Assembly (NCBI RefSeq): GCF_002920535.1 | Contig: NZ_PQSS01000012.1 | Coordinates: 62,001 to 126,000, forward strand | Reading direction: 5' to 3' | DNA from: Streptomyces sp. Ru71 | GTDB lineage: Bacteria; Actinomycetota; Actinomycetes; Streptomycetales; Streptomycetaceae | Length of the DNA: 64,000 nucleotides | Part shown: positions 56,756-64,000 of the stretch, piece by piece | How the letters are laid out: the number at the start of each line of letters is the position of its first letter | How positions within the stretch are numbered: the first letter of the stretch is position 1 | Notes under the pieces: model-generated | Seen by the model: only the letters and a program-made list of their open reading frames with translations | Database searches by the model: none | What the model was told of the DNA's origin: nothing | Translations under genes and position numbers: made by a program

Positions 56756-57164
56756 TCTCGTCAGCACCGACGTCAGGGCAGCGCCGGTGCCTGGGAAGCG
56801 GCGCCGGGGGGTTGCGCCGCTGGTCTCGATGTTCGACGGGACCGTCGACCCGGCCCTGGTGCGTGCAGTGCCTGTCGGCGGGTCCCGCCGGCCGGCCCCG
56901 GGCGTCCCCGGAGCCGGCCGTTCTCTTGGGTGACCGGGCTGCTGTCCCCTGCCGTCCGGTCACTTCCCTGGAGCGAGGTCCCACGACGCACAGCACGATC
57001 CGTACGCCTCATCGCTCCAGCGAGCCACGCGTGGTTCTTTCGGGCCCGCCCCTGGCTGGCACGGACACCGGTACCAACGAAGCAGCCCGGTGCGGGTCAC
57101 GCGCCGTACGGGTGAGGGCGCATGCGAACTCAGGAGCGACGGGCAGGGAGGTGCGGGCGTCGGC
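56756..57164. other. 409-bp gap without a recognisable gene
   Basis: Between the terminator and the chorismate mutase stop. Open frames such as 56773-57012 on the minus strand have no family resemblance. Inverted pairs (ggccggccccggg, ccggagccggcc) suggest RNA structure but nothing specific could be identified. Confidence 0.4.
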
Positions 57165-57452
57165 TCAGACGCGGCCCCGGCACAGCTCCAGCAGCGTCAT
57201 CGCGAGCGCGGTGCCCGGCTTGCCGAGCGCCTCGCGGTAGTGGCCGAGGATCTCCATCTCGCGCGAGAGGTTCACCCGGCGGCCGCCGGAGGAGATCCGG
57301 GCCTCCTGGATCACGGCCGAGACGGCCATGCGTTCCTGGATCAGGCCGATGATCCGGTCGTCGAGCGCGTCGATGCGCTCCCGGGCGCCGGTGATCACAT
57401 CGGCGGCCTCGGCGGTGTGCGCGCCGGTCACGTCGGTGGCGGTGACGGTCAT
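57165..57452 (-). CDS. Chorismate mutase (monofunctional AroQ type)
   Basis: A 95-residue all-helical protein: ARERIDALDDRIIGLIQERM, AVSAVIQEARISSGGRRVNL and SREMEILGHYREALGKPGTA. Arg, Asp and Glu are spaced as in AroQ mutases. It converts chorismate to prephenate, the branch point for Phe and Tyr. ATG 57452 has a strong ribosome site (gaggagcccttc). A leader peptide, terminator and promoter upstream form a transcription attenuator, so expression should respond to charged tRNA-Phe or tRNA-Tyr. Confidence 0.93.
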   Translation of the reverse strand: MTVTATDVTGAHTAEAADVITGARERIDALDDRIIGLIQERMAVSAVIQEARISSGGRRVNLSREMEILGHYREALGKPGTALAMTLLELCRGRV

Positions 57453-57505
57453 GAAGGGCTCCTCGTGAGGACGGGGTGCCCCGGAGCGGCAAGATCCGGA
57501 AAACA

Positions 57506-57542
57506 CCAGGCGCCCCGGACCTTGTCGGCCCGGGGCGCCTGG
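57506..57542 (-). terminator. Attenuator terminator ahead of chorismate mutase
   Basis: A 13-bp perfect GC-rich stem (57506-57518 with 57530-57542) followed on the minus strand by GTGTTTTCC, an intrinsic terminator. It lies between the leader peptide stop (57562) and the mutase start (57452). Confidence 0.9.
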
Positions 57543-57561
57543 GAAGTCGCTTGTCAGTTGC

Positions 57562-57633
57562 TCAAGCAGCACGACCATGGCAGCCGGCGGGCCGGTTGCC
57601 ATAGGTAAAGACGAAGGTCTGGTGCTGGAGCAT
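57562..57633 (-). CDS. Leader peptide with Phe and Tyr codons
   Basis: A 23-codon [23 protein letters not shown] plus RAA, stop TGA. The cluster F-V-F-T-Y (two Phe and one Tyr in five codons) is expected for a regulatory leader of an aromatic amino-acid gene. Its ATG lies 6 nt after the -10 box, so it would be translated from a leaderless RNA. Ribosome stalling at Phe/Tyr codons would favour an alternative fold over the terminator at 57506-57542. Confidence 0.8.
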   Translation of the reverse strand: MLQHQTFVFTYGNRPAGCHGRAA

Positions 57634-57639
57634 GGGCCC

Positions 57640-57668
57640 AGTATGCCGTGCACGGCGGGGGTGTCCAA
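57640..57668 (-). promoter_or_regulatory. Promoter of the leader peptide / chorismate mutase unit
   Basis: On the minus strand TTGGAC (57668-57663) and CATACT (57645-57640) are separated by 17 bp. Only 6 nt (gggccc) lie between the -10 box and the leader ATG. Confidence 0.7.
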
Positions 57669-57791
57669 CATCGCCCGGATGGTGAGATGCGCGACTGTCG
57701 GGCCCGCTGCGGGCCGCGCGGACCGCTGCGCGCCCCCACCTCGGTAGAATTGGCCAGCACAGAGACCCCGCCCCACCGCCGGAAGGCTCCC

Positions 57792-59372
57792 GTGTCATCA
57801 GCGTCCCCCGCTGCCGCCGCCCCCGACACCGTTCTGGTCGTCGACTTCGGCGCGCAGTACGCCCAGCTCATCGCCCGTCGCGTCCGCGAGGCCCGGGTCT
57901 ACAGCGAGATCGTCCCGAGCACCATGCCGGTGGCCGAGATGCTCGCCAAGAACCCGGCGGCGATCATCCTCTCCGGCGGCCCCTCGTCCGTGTACGAGGA
58001 GGGCGCCCCCCGCCTGGACCGCGAGATCTTCGAGTCCGGCGTCCCCGTCTTCGGCATGTGCTACGGCTTCCAGCTGATGGCCCAGGCCCTCGGCGGCACC
58101 GTCGACAACAGCGGCGCCCGCGAGTACGGCCGGACGCTGCTGCACGTCTCCCGGAACTCCTCCACGCTCTTCGAGGGCACCCCGGCCGAGCAGTCGGTGT
58201 GGATGTCGCACGGCGACGCCTGCTCCGCCGCCCCCGAGGGCTTCACGGTGACGGCCTCCACGGACGTCGTCCCGGTCGCCGCCTTCGAGAACGACGACAA
58301 GAAGCTCTACGGCGTCCAGTACCACCCCGAGGTCATGCACTCCACGCACGGCCAGCAGGTGCTGGAGCACTTCCTGTACCGCGGCGCGGGCCTGGAGCCG
58401 AACTGGACCACGGGCAACGTCATCGACGAGCAGGTCGAGGCGATCCGTGAGCTGGTCGGCGACAAGCGCGCGATCTGCGGCCTGTCCGGCGGCGTGGACT
58501 CCGCGGTGGCCGCCGCCCTGGTCCAGAAGGCCATCGGCGACCAGCTGACCTGCGTCTACGTCGACCACGGTCTGATGCGCAAGGGCGAGACCGAGCAGGT
58601 CGAGAAGGACTTCGTCGCCGCGACCGGCGTCAAGCTGAAGGTCGTCGACGCCGAGGAGCGCTTCCTCACCGCGCTCAAGGGGGTCACCGACCCCGAGGAG
58701 AAGCGGAAGATCATCGGCCGCGAGTTCATCCGCGTCTTCGAGCAGGCCCAGGCCGAGATCGTCGCCGACGAGGGCCCGGCCGTGGAGTTCCTGGTCCAGG
58801 GCACCCTGTACCCGGACGTGGTCGAGTCCGGCGGCGGCACCGGCACCGCCAACATCAAGTCGCACCACAACGTGGGCGGCCTGCCCGAGGACCTTGAGTT
58901 CAAGCTGATCGAGCCGCTGCGCAAGCTGTTCAAGGACGAGGTCCGCATGGTCGGCCAGGAGCTCGGCCTGCCGGAGGAGATCGTCCAGCGCCAGCCCTTC
59001 CCGGGACCCGGCCTCGGCATCCGCATCGTCGGCGAGGTCACCAAGGAGCGCCTGGACCTGCTGCGCGAGGCCGACGCCATCGCCCGCGAGGAGCTGACCG
59101 CGGCCGGCCTCGACCGCGACATCTGGCAGTGTCCGGTGGTCCTGCTCGCCGACGTCCGCAGCGTCGGTGTCCAGGGCGACGGCCGCACCTACGGCCACCC
59201 GATCGTGCTGCGCCCGGTGTCCTCCGAGGACGCCATGACCGCCGACTGGTCCCGGCTGCCGTACGACGTCCTCGCCAAGATCTCCACCCGGATCACCAAC
59301 GAGGTGCGCGACGTCAACCGTGTGGTCCTCGACGTGACCTCCAAGCCGCCGGGGACCATCGAGTGGGAGTAG
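57792..59372 (+). CDS. guaA: GMP synthase (glutamine-hydrolysing)
   Basis: A 526-residue enzyme. The class I amidotransferase domain has [20 protein letters not shown], Cys90 in [11 protein letters not shown], and YHPEV. The PP-loop is [16 protein letters not shown], followed by [14 protein letters not shown] and the C-terminal dimerisation domain ending [15 protein letters not shown]. It aminates XMP from GuaB to GMP. The GTG start at 57792 ([20 protein letters not shown]) follows ggaaggctccc. A TAGAAT -10-like box is at 57745-57750. Confidence 0.97.
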   Translation: MSSASPAAAAPDTVLVVDFGAQYAQLIARRVREARVYSEIVPSTMPVAEMLAKNPAAIILSGGPSSVYEEGAPRLDREIFESGVPVFGMCYGFQLMAQALGGTVDNSGAREYGRTLLHVSRNSSTLFEGTPAEQSVWMSHGDACSAAPEGFTVTASTDVVPVAAFENDDKKLYGVQYHPEVMHSTHGQQVLEHFLYRGAGLEPNWTTGNVIDEQVEAIRELVGDKRAICGLSGGVDSAVAAALVQKAIGDQLTCVYVDHGLMRKGETEQVEKDFVAATGVKLKVVDAEERFLTALKGVTDPEEKRKIIGREFIRVFEQAQAEIVADEGPAVEFLVQGTLYPDVVESGGGTGTANIKSHHNVGGLPEDLEFKLIEPLRKLFKDEVRMVGQELGLPEEIVQRQPFPGPGLGIRIVGEVTKERLDLLREADAIAREELTAAGLDRDIWQCPVVLLADVRSVGVQGDGRTYGHPIVLRPVSSEDAMTADWSRLPYDVLAKISTRITNEVRDVNRVVLDVTSKPPGTIEWE

Positions 59373-59377
59373 GGCCT

Positions 59378-59601
59378 AGGCCCTGTCGTTTGGATCAGGC
59401 CGGCTGCGAGAAACGGTGCCTCTCGGCCGGCCCGAGCGGGGGCGATGGGGGTGCCCCCGCGCGAGCTTGATTCGAGCGTGGGGGAGCGTGCAGCTGCAAG
59501 GCGGAGGAGGGCGACAACGCGGAGCGTTGGCAACCGACGACAACGCGGCAGATGCGCGTGCCAGACCCCGCGACGCCGGGATGATCCAAACGACGGGGCC
59601 T
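59378..59601. mobile_element. 224-bp MITE with TA target duplication (IS630-like ends)
   Basis: Terminal inverted repeats GGCCCTGTCGTTTGGATCA and its complement (one mismatch over 20 bp) occupy 59378-59397 and 59582-59601. Both ends are bounded by TA, as for IS630/mariner-type insertions. There is no transposase. The core contains gggggtgccccc and a GC-rich hairpin like the repeat at 9280-9356. It fills the gap between guaA and the PNPOx gene. I recall these ends as frequent in Streptomyces genomes. Confidence 0.8.
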
Positions 59602-60073
59602 ACGTGCGCTTGAGCGTGCGCAGGGGCTCACCGGGCTTCCAGACCTGGGTGACGAGGTACTTCTCGTCCTCCACATAGGTCCTGACGACTTCGGTCGGCT
59701 CGGTACGGAAGAGGTGGAACGGCTGCGGCGGTTCCGCCTCTTTCGCGTATGCGGACTTCTCGGGGCCGTCCGGCACCTCGTACGCCCGCCCGCTGATCCG
59801 TACGTCCCCGCCGCCCATCCCGGTGCCCTCCCCGGGGTTCGCCTGGAGCGCGAAGCGGGGGTCGCGGTGCAGGTCACGCGCCTTGAGCGAGCCGTCCATC
59901 ATCCCCAGCCAGAGGTGGCCGTGCCGGAAGTCGACCTCCAGCCCGGAGGTGCGCGGGGAGCCGTCCCTGCGCAGGGTGACGAGGACGTGGTGGGTGAAGG
60001 CGCGGAAGCGTTCCTCGACGATCCGGGCGAAGTCCGGCTCGGCGGCGGTGAAGTCTGTCCAGTCAGCTGCCAT
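59600..60073 (-). CDS. PNPOx-fold (pyridoxamine 5'-phosphate oxidase family) protein
   Basis: A 157-residue split-beta-barrel protein: ARIVEERFRAFTHHVLVTLR, RDGSPRTSGLEVDFRHGHLW, LGMMDGSLKARDLHRDPRFA and GDVRISGRAYEV. Members bind FMN or F420 and reduce small substrates. ATG 60073 (MAADWTDF) is the likely start; no ribosome site is evident. The TAG stop is formed by the TA target base pair and the first G of the MITE, so insertion set the present C-terminus (EPLRTLKRT). Confidence 0.85.
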   Translation of the reverse strand: MAADWTDFTAAEPDFARIVEERFRAFTHHVLVTLRRDGSPRTSGLEVDFRHGHLWLGMMDGSLKARDLHRDPRFALQANPGEGTGMGGGDVRISGRAYEVPDGPEKSAYAKEAEPPQPFHLFRTEPTEVVRTYVEDEKYLVTQVWKPGEPLRTLKRT

Positions 60074-60189
60074 ACGGCGATTCTGTCGCCCAAAGGCGAC
60101 ATCTCCTGTCGTCTTTCGGCTGGGTCTGTTCTCCTCGGCTGACCGGCGGTAACTTCCCGCCCGTAAAGCCATCGAGTGCCGGAGGACCA

Positions 60190-60984
60190 ATGCCCGGGCC
60201 CACTCCGCCCCCACCCCTGCCCAGCGACCGGCTGCTGTTCGCGATGCCGCCCAAGCACGCCTCCGTCGAGGACGAGCGCCGGTACCGCAAGGAGCGGCTC
60301 GCGGGGGCGCTGCGGATCTTCGGCCGGCTCGGCTTCGAGGACGGCGTCTCCGGGCACATCACCGCACGCGACCCCGAGTTCACCGACTGCTTCTGGGTCA
60401 ACCCCTTCGGTCTGCCCTTCCGGCACGTCACCGTCAGCGACCTGGTGCTCGCCAACTCCGACGGCCAGGTGATCGAGGGCCGCTACCACGTCAACCAGGC
60501 CGCCTTCACCGTCCACGCCCGGGTGCACGCCGCCCGCCCGGACGTCGTCGCCGTCGCCCACTGTCACTCCGTGCACGGGCGCGCGCTGGCCGCCCTGGGC
60601 GAGCTCATCGACCCGATCACCCAGGAGAGCTGCGCCTTCTACGAGGACGTCGCGCTGTACGACGCCTACACCGGCGTCGCCGTCGACGCCGAGGAGGGCC
60701 GCAGGATCGCGGACGCGCTCGGCTCGCGCAAGGCGCTCGTGCTGCGCAACCACGGGCTGCTGACCGTGGGCGACTCGGTGGACGCCGCCGCCTGGTGGTT
60801 CGTGACGATGGAACGCTCCTGCCAGGTCCAGCTGGCCGCCAAGGCCGCCGGGCGGCCCGTCCTGATCGACCACAAGCTGGCCACCGCGACGCGCGAACAG
60901 CTCGGCGGGGATCTGGTGGCGTGGATCAACTACCAGCCGATGTGGCAGGACATCACCCGCAGCGAGCCGGACCTGCTCACCTGA
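60190..60984 (+). CDS. Class II aldolase/adducin family protein
   Basis: A 264-residue protein: RKERLAGALRIFGRLGFEDG, VSGHITARDPE, the metal-binding VVAVAHCHSVHGRALAALGE and VLRNHGLLTVGDSVDAAAWW. The zinc site (HxH plus a later His) is present. The family cleaves phosphorylated sugars or epimerises them; this subgroup (long N-terminus, PPKHASVEDERRYRKERLAG) is of unknown substrate. ATG 60190 follows gccggaggacca, a good ribosome site. Confidence 0.88.
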   Translation: MPGPTPPPPLPSDRLLFAMPPKHASVEDERRYRKERLAGALRIFGRLGFEDGVSGHITARDPEFTDCFWVNPFGLPFRHVTVSDLVLANSDGQVIEGRYHVNQAAFTVHARVHAARPDVVAVAHCHSVHGRALAALGELIDPITQESCAFYEDVALYDAYTGVAVDAEEGRRIADALGSRKALVLRNHGLLTVGDSVDAAAWWFVTMERSCQVQLAAKAAGRPVLIDHKLATATREQLGGDLVAWINYQPMWQDITRSEPDLLT

Positions 60985-61171
60985 GGCCCCAGGGTCAACA
61001 CGGCGACGCCGGATTCACCCGCGCTGACCAGACCTGGCGGCCGGGGAGTGCGCCGGGTAGGGCACAATTCGCTCGTCGCGGGGGGAGTTGTCCACCGGTG
61101 GCCGGATGTCCGGCACAGGCCGCCGGTGATCGGCGTCGGTGATCAGGGTCGTGGGGAAGGCAGGCTCGGAC

Positions 61172-62449
61172 GTGGCGGTGCAGGAGGCGAGAGGCGGTGC
61201 GCCGGCGGGCGCGCACGAGGGCGGCTGCACCTGCGGGGACTGCCCGCACGGGGCGCGCGAGGGACACCGGCGCGCGGTCGCGGCGTTCCTCGTCAAACGC
61301 GACGAGTTCGCCGCCGGTGAGGGCCTGCCGGCCGCCGTGGCGCACTCCGCGTCCGCCTCCCGGCAGTGGGTCTCCGAGGAACTCACCCAGTCCGCCGCCC
61401 TGGTCGCCGAGCGGGGCCGCGCCGAGGGCGACGCCTGGCTGACCGGGCTGTGGCGGCGCACCGTGTACCCGGTCTGGGCGGCGGTCGTCGTCCTGCTGCT
61501 GGTCCAGTCCCTGACCGCGATCGGCGCCGGCTGGAGCGCGGCCCGCACCGCCGGGCTGCTCGCCGCGCTGCTCGTCGCCCTCGCCCTGACGGCGGCGTCC
61601 TGGTTCCACCGCGCCCGCGGCGGAGTGCTGGCGCCCGTGATCGGTGAGGACAACCGGCTGTCGACCTCCCGCGCGGTGGCCGCCTGCTGGGTCCTCTTCG
61701 TGGCCTACGCGGTGCTCGTCCTGGCCGGGCAGCTCGCGGCGGCCTCTGGGCACCGCCGCCGCGACGCCCTGATCTCCGGCCTCGAACTCTCCCGTGGCGC
61801 CGGCACGGTGACCGTGCTGGCCGTGGTCTGCGGGATCGCCGTGCTGGTGCGGCGCGTGGTGGCGCTGCGAGTGCTCGGGCAGCGGCTGCAGAAGGTCCGC
61901 GCGGACCGCCCGCGCGCCGCCGACCTGCTCACCGACGACTCCGGCCGGGGCGCCTTCGCCGACCTCCAGTACGTCGTGATCAGCGCGGTCGCCCTGGTGT
62001 TCACGGCGGTACGGCTGGCCCGGCGCCCCGACCAGCTGCCCGACCTGCCGTGGGGGCTGGCGGTGGTGGTGCTGATCTCGGCCGCGACCTATGTCGCCGC
62101 CAAGTACGCCGAGGGCGGCCGTCCCGTGATCCTCTCCGTCGTCCGGGCCCGGGAGGCCGGCGACCTGGACGCGCCGATCCGCCAGGGCGACGACATCGAG
62201 ATCCGCGGCGCCGGGTTCGTCCCGCCGGGCGCGCAGGGCGCCGACCGGCTGTCCAGGATGACGGTGCGCATCGGGGCGGTGCATGTGCACGTCCCGCTGA
62301 TCCCGGTCACCGGCGGCTTCAGCAACCCCACCGACACCGTGCTGACCGTGCCGGTCCCCGCCGACGTCGAGCCGGGCCGGGTCGAGGTGCAGGTGGTGAC
62401 CGCGGCGGGCGCGGAGACGAACCGCTACACCATCGACGTGACCGAGTGA
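61172..62449 (+). CDS. Polytopic membrane protein with Cys-rich N-terminus and IPT-like C-terminus
   Basis: A 425-residue protein. The soluble N-terminus has CTCGDCPHG (residues ~17-25), followed by helices (AVAAFLVKRDEFAAGEG). About six membrane segments lie between ~85 and 310 (WAAVVVLLLVQSLTAIGAGW, AACWVLFVAYAVLVLAGQLA, LAVVVLISAATYVAAKYA). The C-terminal ~115 residues look like a beta-sandwich with IPT/TIG character (IEIRGAGFVPPGAQGADRLS, VLTVPVPADVEPGRVEVQVV). Function is unknown. GTG 61172 is tentative; in-frame GTGs at 61139 and 61151 are alternatives. Confidence 0.72.
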   Translation: MAVQEARGGAPAGAHEGGCTCGDCPHGAREGHRRAVAAFLVKRDEFAAGEGLPAAVAHSASASRQWVSEELTQSAALVAERGRAEGDAWLTGLWRRTVYPVWAAVVVLLLVQSLTAIGAGWSAARTAGLLAALLVALALTAASWFHRARGGVLAPVIGEDNRLSTSRAVAACWVLFVAYAVLVLAGQLAAASGHRRRDALISGLELSRGAGTVTVLAVVCGIAVLVRRVVALRVLGQRLQKVRADRPRAADLLTDDSGRGAFADLQYVVISAVALVFTAVRLARRPDQLPDLPWGLAVVVLISAATYVAAKYAEGGRPVILSVVRAREAGDLDAPIRQGDDIEIRGAGFVPPGAQGADRLSRMTVRIGAVHVHVPLIPVTGGFSNPTDTVLTVPVPADVEPGRVEVQVVTAAGAETNRYTIDVTE

Positions 62450-62544
62450 GCGGATTGGCCGAGTCCCGGACGGATTGAGCCGATCGCCGCTTGCGTACGT
62501 ATCGTCGGGTGACGGCACCGGCGGGCGAGAGGCGGCTGGAAGAG

Positions 62545-63069
62545 ATGACTCACAGCATGCGTACGGACACACGCACCCCCCACCTCCCCGGCGGCGCCAC
62601 CTGGCGGGACTCCGCCGCCCGCTACGCCCTGCTGCCGCTGCGGGTGTTCCTGGGCGTCACCTTCGTCTACGCGGGTCTGGACAAGCTCACCGACAGCGGC
62701 TTCATGCAGGCCTCCGGCGCGGGGTCCATCGGCGACACGATGCGCTCCGTCCGCGACTCGGCGGCCATCCCGGCGCTGGTCGACCTGGCGCTGAAGAGTC
62801 CCGTCGGCTTCGGCTACGCCATCGCCTTCGGTGAGCTGGCCGCCGGCATAGGCATCCTGCTCGGCTTCCTGGGCCGCCTCGCCGCACTCGGCGGCGTCTT
62901 GATCTCGCTGAGCCTGTGGCTGACGGTGTCCTGGGCCACCACCCCCTACTACTACGGCAACGACCTGGCTTATCTGATGGCCTGGCTCCCCCTGGTCCTG
63001 GCCGGCACCCCGCTGTTCTCGGTCGACGCGCTGCTGCGGGCACGCCGGCGGGCCAGGGCGTACCAGTAG
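62545..63069 (+). CDS. DoxX family membrane protein
   Basis: A 174-residue protein with four membrane helices: LLPLRVFLGVTFVYAGLDKL (family signature), AIAFGELAAGIGILLGFLGR, LGGVLISLSLWLTVSWATTP and DLAYLMAWLPLVLAGTPLFS. DoxX proteins act in quinone- or thiol-linked redox chemistry at the membrane in some bacteria. ATG 62545 follows ggaagag; an earlier in-frame start at 62491 is less likely. Confidence 0.88.
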   Translation: MTHSMRTDTRTPHLPGGATWRDSAARYALLPLRVFLGVTFVYAGLDKLTDSGFMQASGAGSIGDTMRSVRDSAAIPALVDLALKSPVGFGYAIAFGELAAGIGILLGFLGRLAALGGVLISLSLWLTVSWATTPYYYGNDLAYLMAWLPLVLAGTPLFSVDALLRARRRARAYQ

Positions 63070-63132
63070 GACTGCCGGGCAGGACGGCGCCGGGCCCGGA
63101 CGCCCGTGGGGTGTCCGGCCGGCCCCGGCCGG

Positions 63133-63333
63133 TCAGCCCGGGCCGCGGCGGCGTATCCCCCGGCAGACCACGCCCACCGCGCCCGCCAGGCACAGGCCCC
63201 CCACGACGAGGGGGATCGCGGTGAACCACGGCGTGTGCCACAGGCCGCCCGCGTCGCCCGCGTACAGGACTCCCGCGACGGTGAGGGCGAGGCCGGCGAC
63301 CAGCCGGCCGGGCTGGAACTCATGACGCAGCAC
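63133..63333 (-). CDS. Small two-helix membrane protein (66 aa)
   Basis: It encodes MLRHEFQPGRLVAGLALTVA with hydrophobic segments at ~11-28 and ~38-58 (FTAIPLVVGGLCLAGAVGVV) and an RGIRRRGPG tail. It overlaps the end of the upstream PspC/LiaF-like gene by 14 bp, so translation is coupled. No function is assigned; it is probably a partner of its neighbour in envelope sensing. Confidence 0.75.
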   Translation of the reverse strand: MLRHEFQPGRLVAGLALTVAGVLYAGDAGGLWHTPWFTAIPLVVGGLCLAGAVGVVCRGIRRRGPG

Positions 63334-64000
63334 GGGTCACCTCCACCTGTCCGACGCCGGCCTGCAGGTCCAGGTCGAGCGTGCCGGCCTTCTTCGGGCC
63401 GGTGACCGGTCTCAGGGTCACCTGCTGGTGCCTGCCCGGCTCCACGTCCACGTCGTTCGCCTCGTCACCCGGCAACTGGATGTCACCCACCCCCACTTCG
63501 ATGTCCGCCGTCACCGTCACCTCCGGCGGCACGATCACCCGCACCTTGCCCACGCCCACGTCGGCCACCGTGGCGACCGTACGGCCCGGAGCCACCTCGA
63601 TCCGGGACAGGTCGAGCGTGCCGACGCCCGTGCCCAGGTGGTACTTCGGCTGGATGTCCGCCACCGCCGCCGGCCGCCACGTCGTCCGCGTCCACTGCGT
63701 GCCGATGTCGTGCGGCAGCGCCGCCGACGCGGTGAGCAGCGCCGCCGTGACCAGGGACCAGAAGATCGACCCCGCACCCGTGCGTCCGAGGAACGCGCTG
63801 ACGGCGATCCCGGCCCCGAACACCACCAGCGCCCCGGCCAGCCCCGCCTGCAGGCTGGTGCCGAGCGGGTGGTCGTGCCAGGTCAGCCCGGTGCCGAGGC
63901 CGCCAGCGACCAGCGCCAGCAGGAACACCCAGCCGCCTATCCAGCGCGGACCGCGCGGTACCGGCCGGACCGTGGCACGCTCGGGTGCCGTGCGCTCCGG
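63320..64000 (-). CDS. PspC/LiaF-like membrane protein, 5' end outside the window
   Basis: The frame is open to the right edge (PERTAPERATVRPVPRGPRW leads into IGGWVFLLALVAGGLG). Visible are three membrane helices, then a beta-helical domain from ~residue 100 of the visible part: YHLGTGVGTLDLSRIEVAPG, TVATVADVGVGKVRVIVPPE, VTVTADIEVGVGDIQLPG and LDLDLQAGVGQVEVTRAAS. Repeated VGVG-turn strands are typical of DUF2154/LiaF-type C-termini of PspC proteins, which tune envelope-stress two-component systems. The partner histidine kinase would be expected beyond the edge. Confidence 0.8.
   Translation of the reverse strand, partial: PERTAPERATVRPVPRGPRWIGGWVFLLALVAGGLGTGLTWHDHPLGTSLQAGLAGALVVFGAGIAVSAFLGRTGAGSIFWSLVTAALLTASAALPHDIGTQWTRTTWRPAAVADIQPKYHLGTGVGTLDLSRIEVAPGRTVATVADVGVGKVRVIVPPEVTVTADIEVGVGDIQLPGDEANDVDVEPGRHQQVTLRPVTGPKKAGTLDLDLQAGVGQVEVTRAAS

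Noticed and set aside
56773..57012. 79-codon minus-strand frame downstream of chorismate mutase
   Set aside because: No ribosome site and no family resemblance; left as unassigned gap.

Overview
The window reads as a segment of a Streptomyces chromosome. Base composition is very high in G+C with strong third-position bias. It encodes the sporulation regulators WhiD and BldM, and nearly every gene has an obvious actinomycete counterpart. Gene order matches, from memory, the S. coelicolor region from glmM through the t6A genes, groESL1, whiD, bldM, guaB and a serine/threonine kinase cluster to guaA. It also matches the M. tuberculosis block glmM-glmS-nnrD-alr-tsaE-tsaB-rimI-tsaD-groES-groEL1-whiB3-sigD-guaB2-guaB3-choD-guaA. 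The segment is therefore an old, conserved core locus with lineage-specific insertions.

Layout. 1-7.1 kb: end of glmM, a DUF389 membrane protein, pantothenate kinase, a lipoprotein, an acyltransferase-3 membrane enzyme, glmS, a decayed HIT gene and acpS (cell-wall precursor and cofactor supply). 7.1-15.6 kb: a GNAT gene, nnrD, alr, an alpha/beta hydrolase and the t6A tRNA-modification genes tsaE/tsaB/tsaD with rimI. A small ORF behind a perfect inverted repeat and an L,D-transpeptidase-like protein lacking its catalytic cysteine interrupt this set. 15.6-22 kb: a LacI regulator, an ECF42-type sigma factor with its DGPF partner, a methyltransferase and two coupled polysaccharide deacetylases. 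22-25 kb: groES-groEL under two CIRCE operators. 25-30.6 kb: assorted minus-strand enzymes, then whiD, bldM (with a textbook BldN-type promoter) and a SigD/ShbA-type sigma factor. 30.7-34.1 kb: guaB and a GuaB3 paralogue whose catalytic Cys is His, followed by a tandemly repeated hairpin element. 34.1-38.5 kb: a nucleotide-sugar dehydrogenase whose catalytic Cys is Ser, glpD and a secreted serine hydrolase. 38.7-50.7 kb: six consecutive receptor-type serine/threonine kinase genes. The second is a pseudokinase with a long insertion and a +1 frameshift. 50.8-57 kb: succinate-semialdehyde dehydrogenase, a cholesterol-oxidase-like GMC enzyme, a sortase substrate with LAETG and a single-pass membrane protein. 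57-59.4 kb: chorismate mutase behind a complete transcription attenuator, then guaA. 59.4-64 kb: a MITE, a PNPOx-fold protein, a class II aldolase and envelope proteins.

How the genes fit together. Precursor supply for peptidoglycan (GlmM, GlmS, Alr), translation fidelity (t6A), purine synthesis (GuaB, GuaA) and chaperones sit beside developmental regulators and a kinase array carrying a shared external domain. Conversion of hyphae to spores needs wall remodelling, so a link between the kinases and envelope functions is plausible but inferred. The least explained items are the kinase/pseudokinase array, the covarying tandem hairpins at 33.9-34.1 kb, the leaderless Phe/Tyr leader peptide upstream of chorismate mutase, and several enzymes that kept their fold but lost catalytic residues. 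No rRNA, tRNA, CRISPR array or complete insertion sequence was seen.
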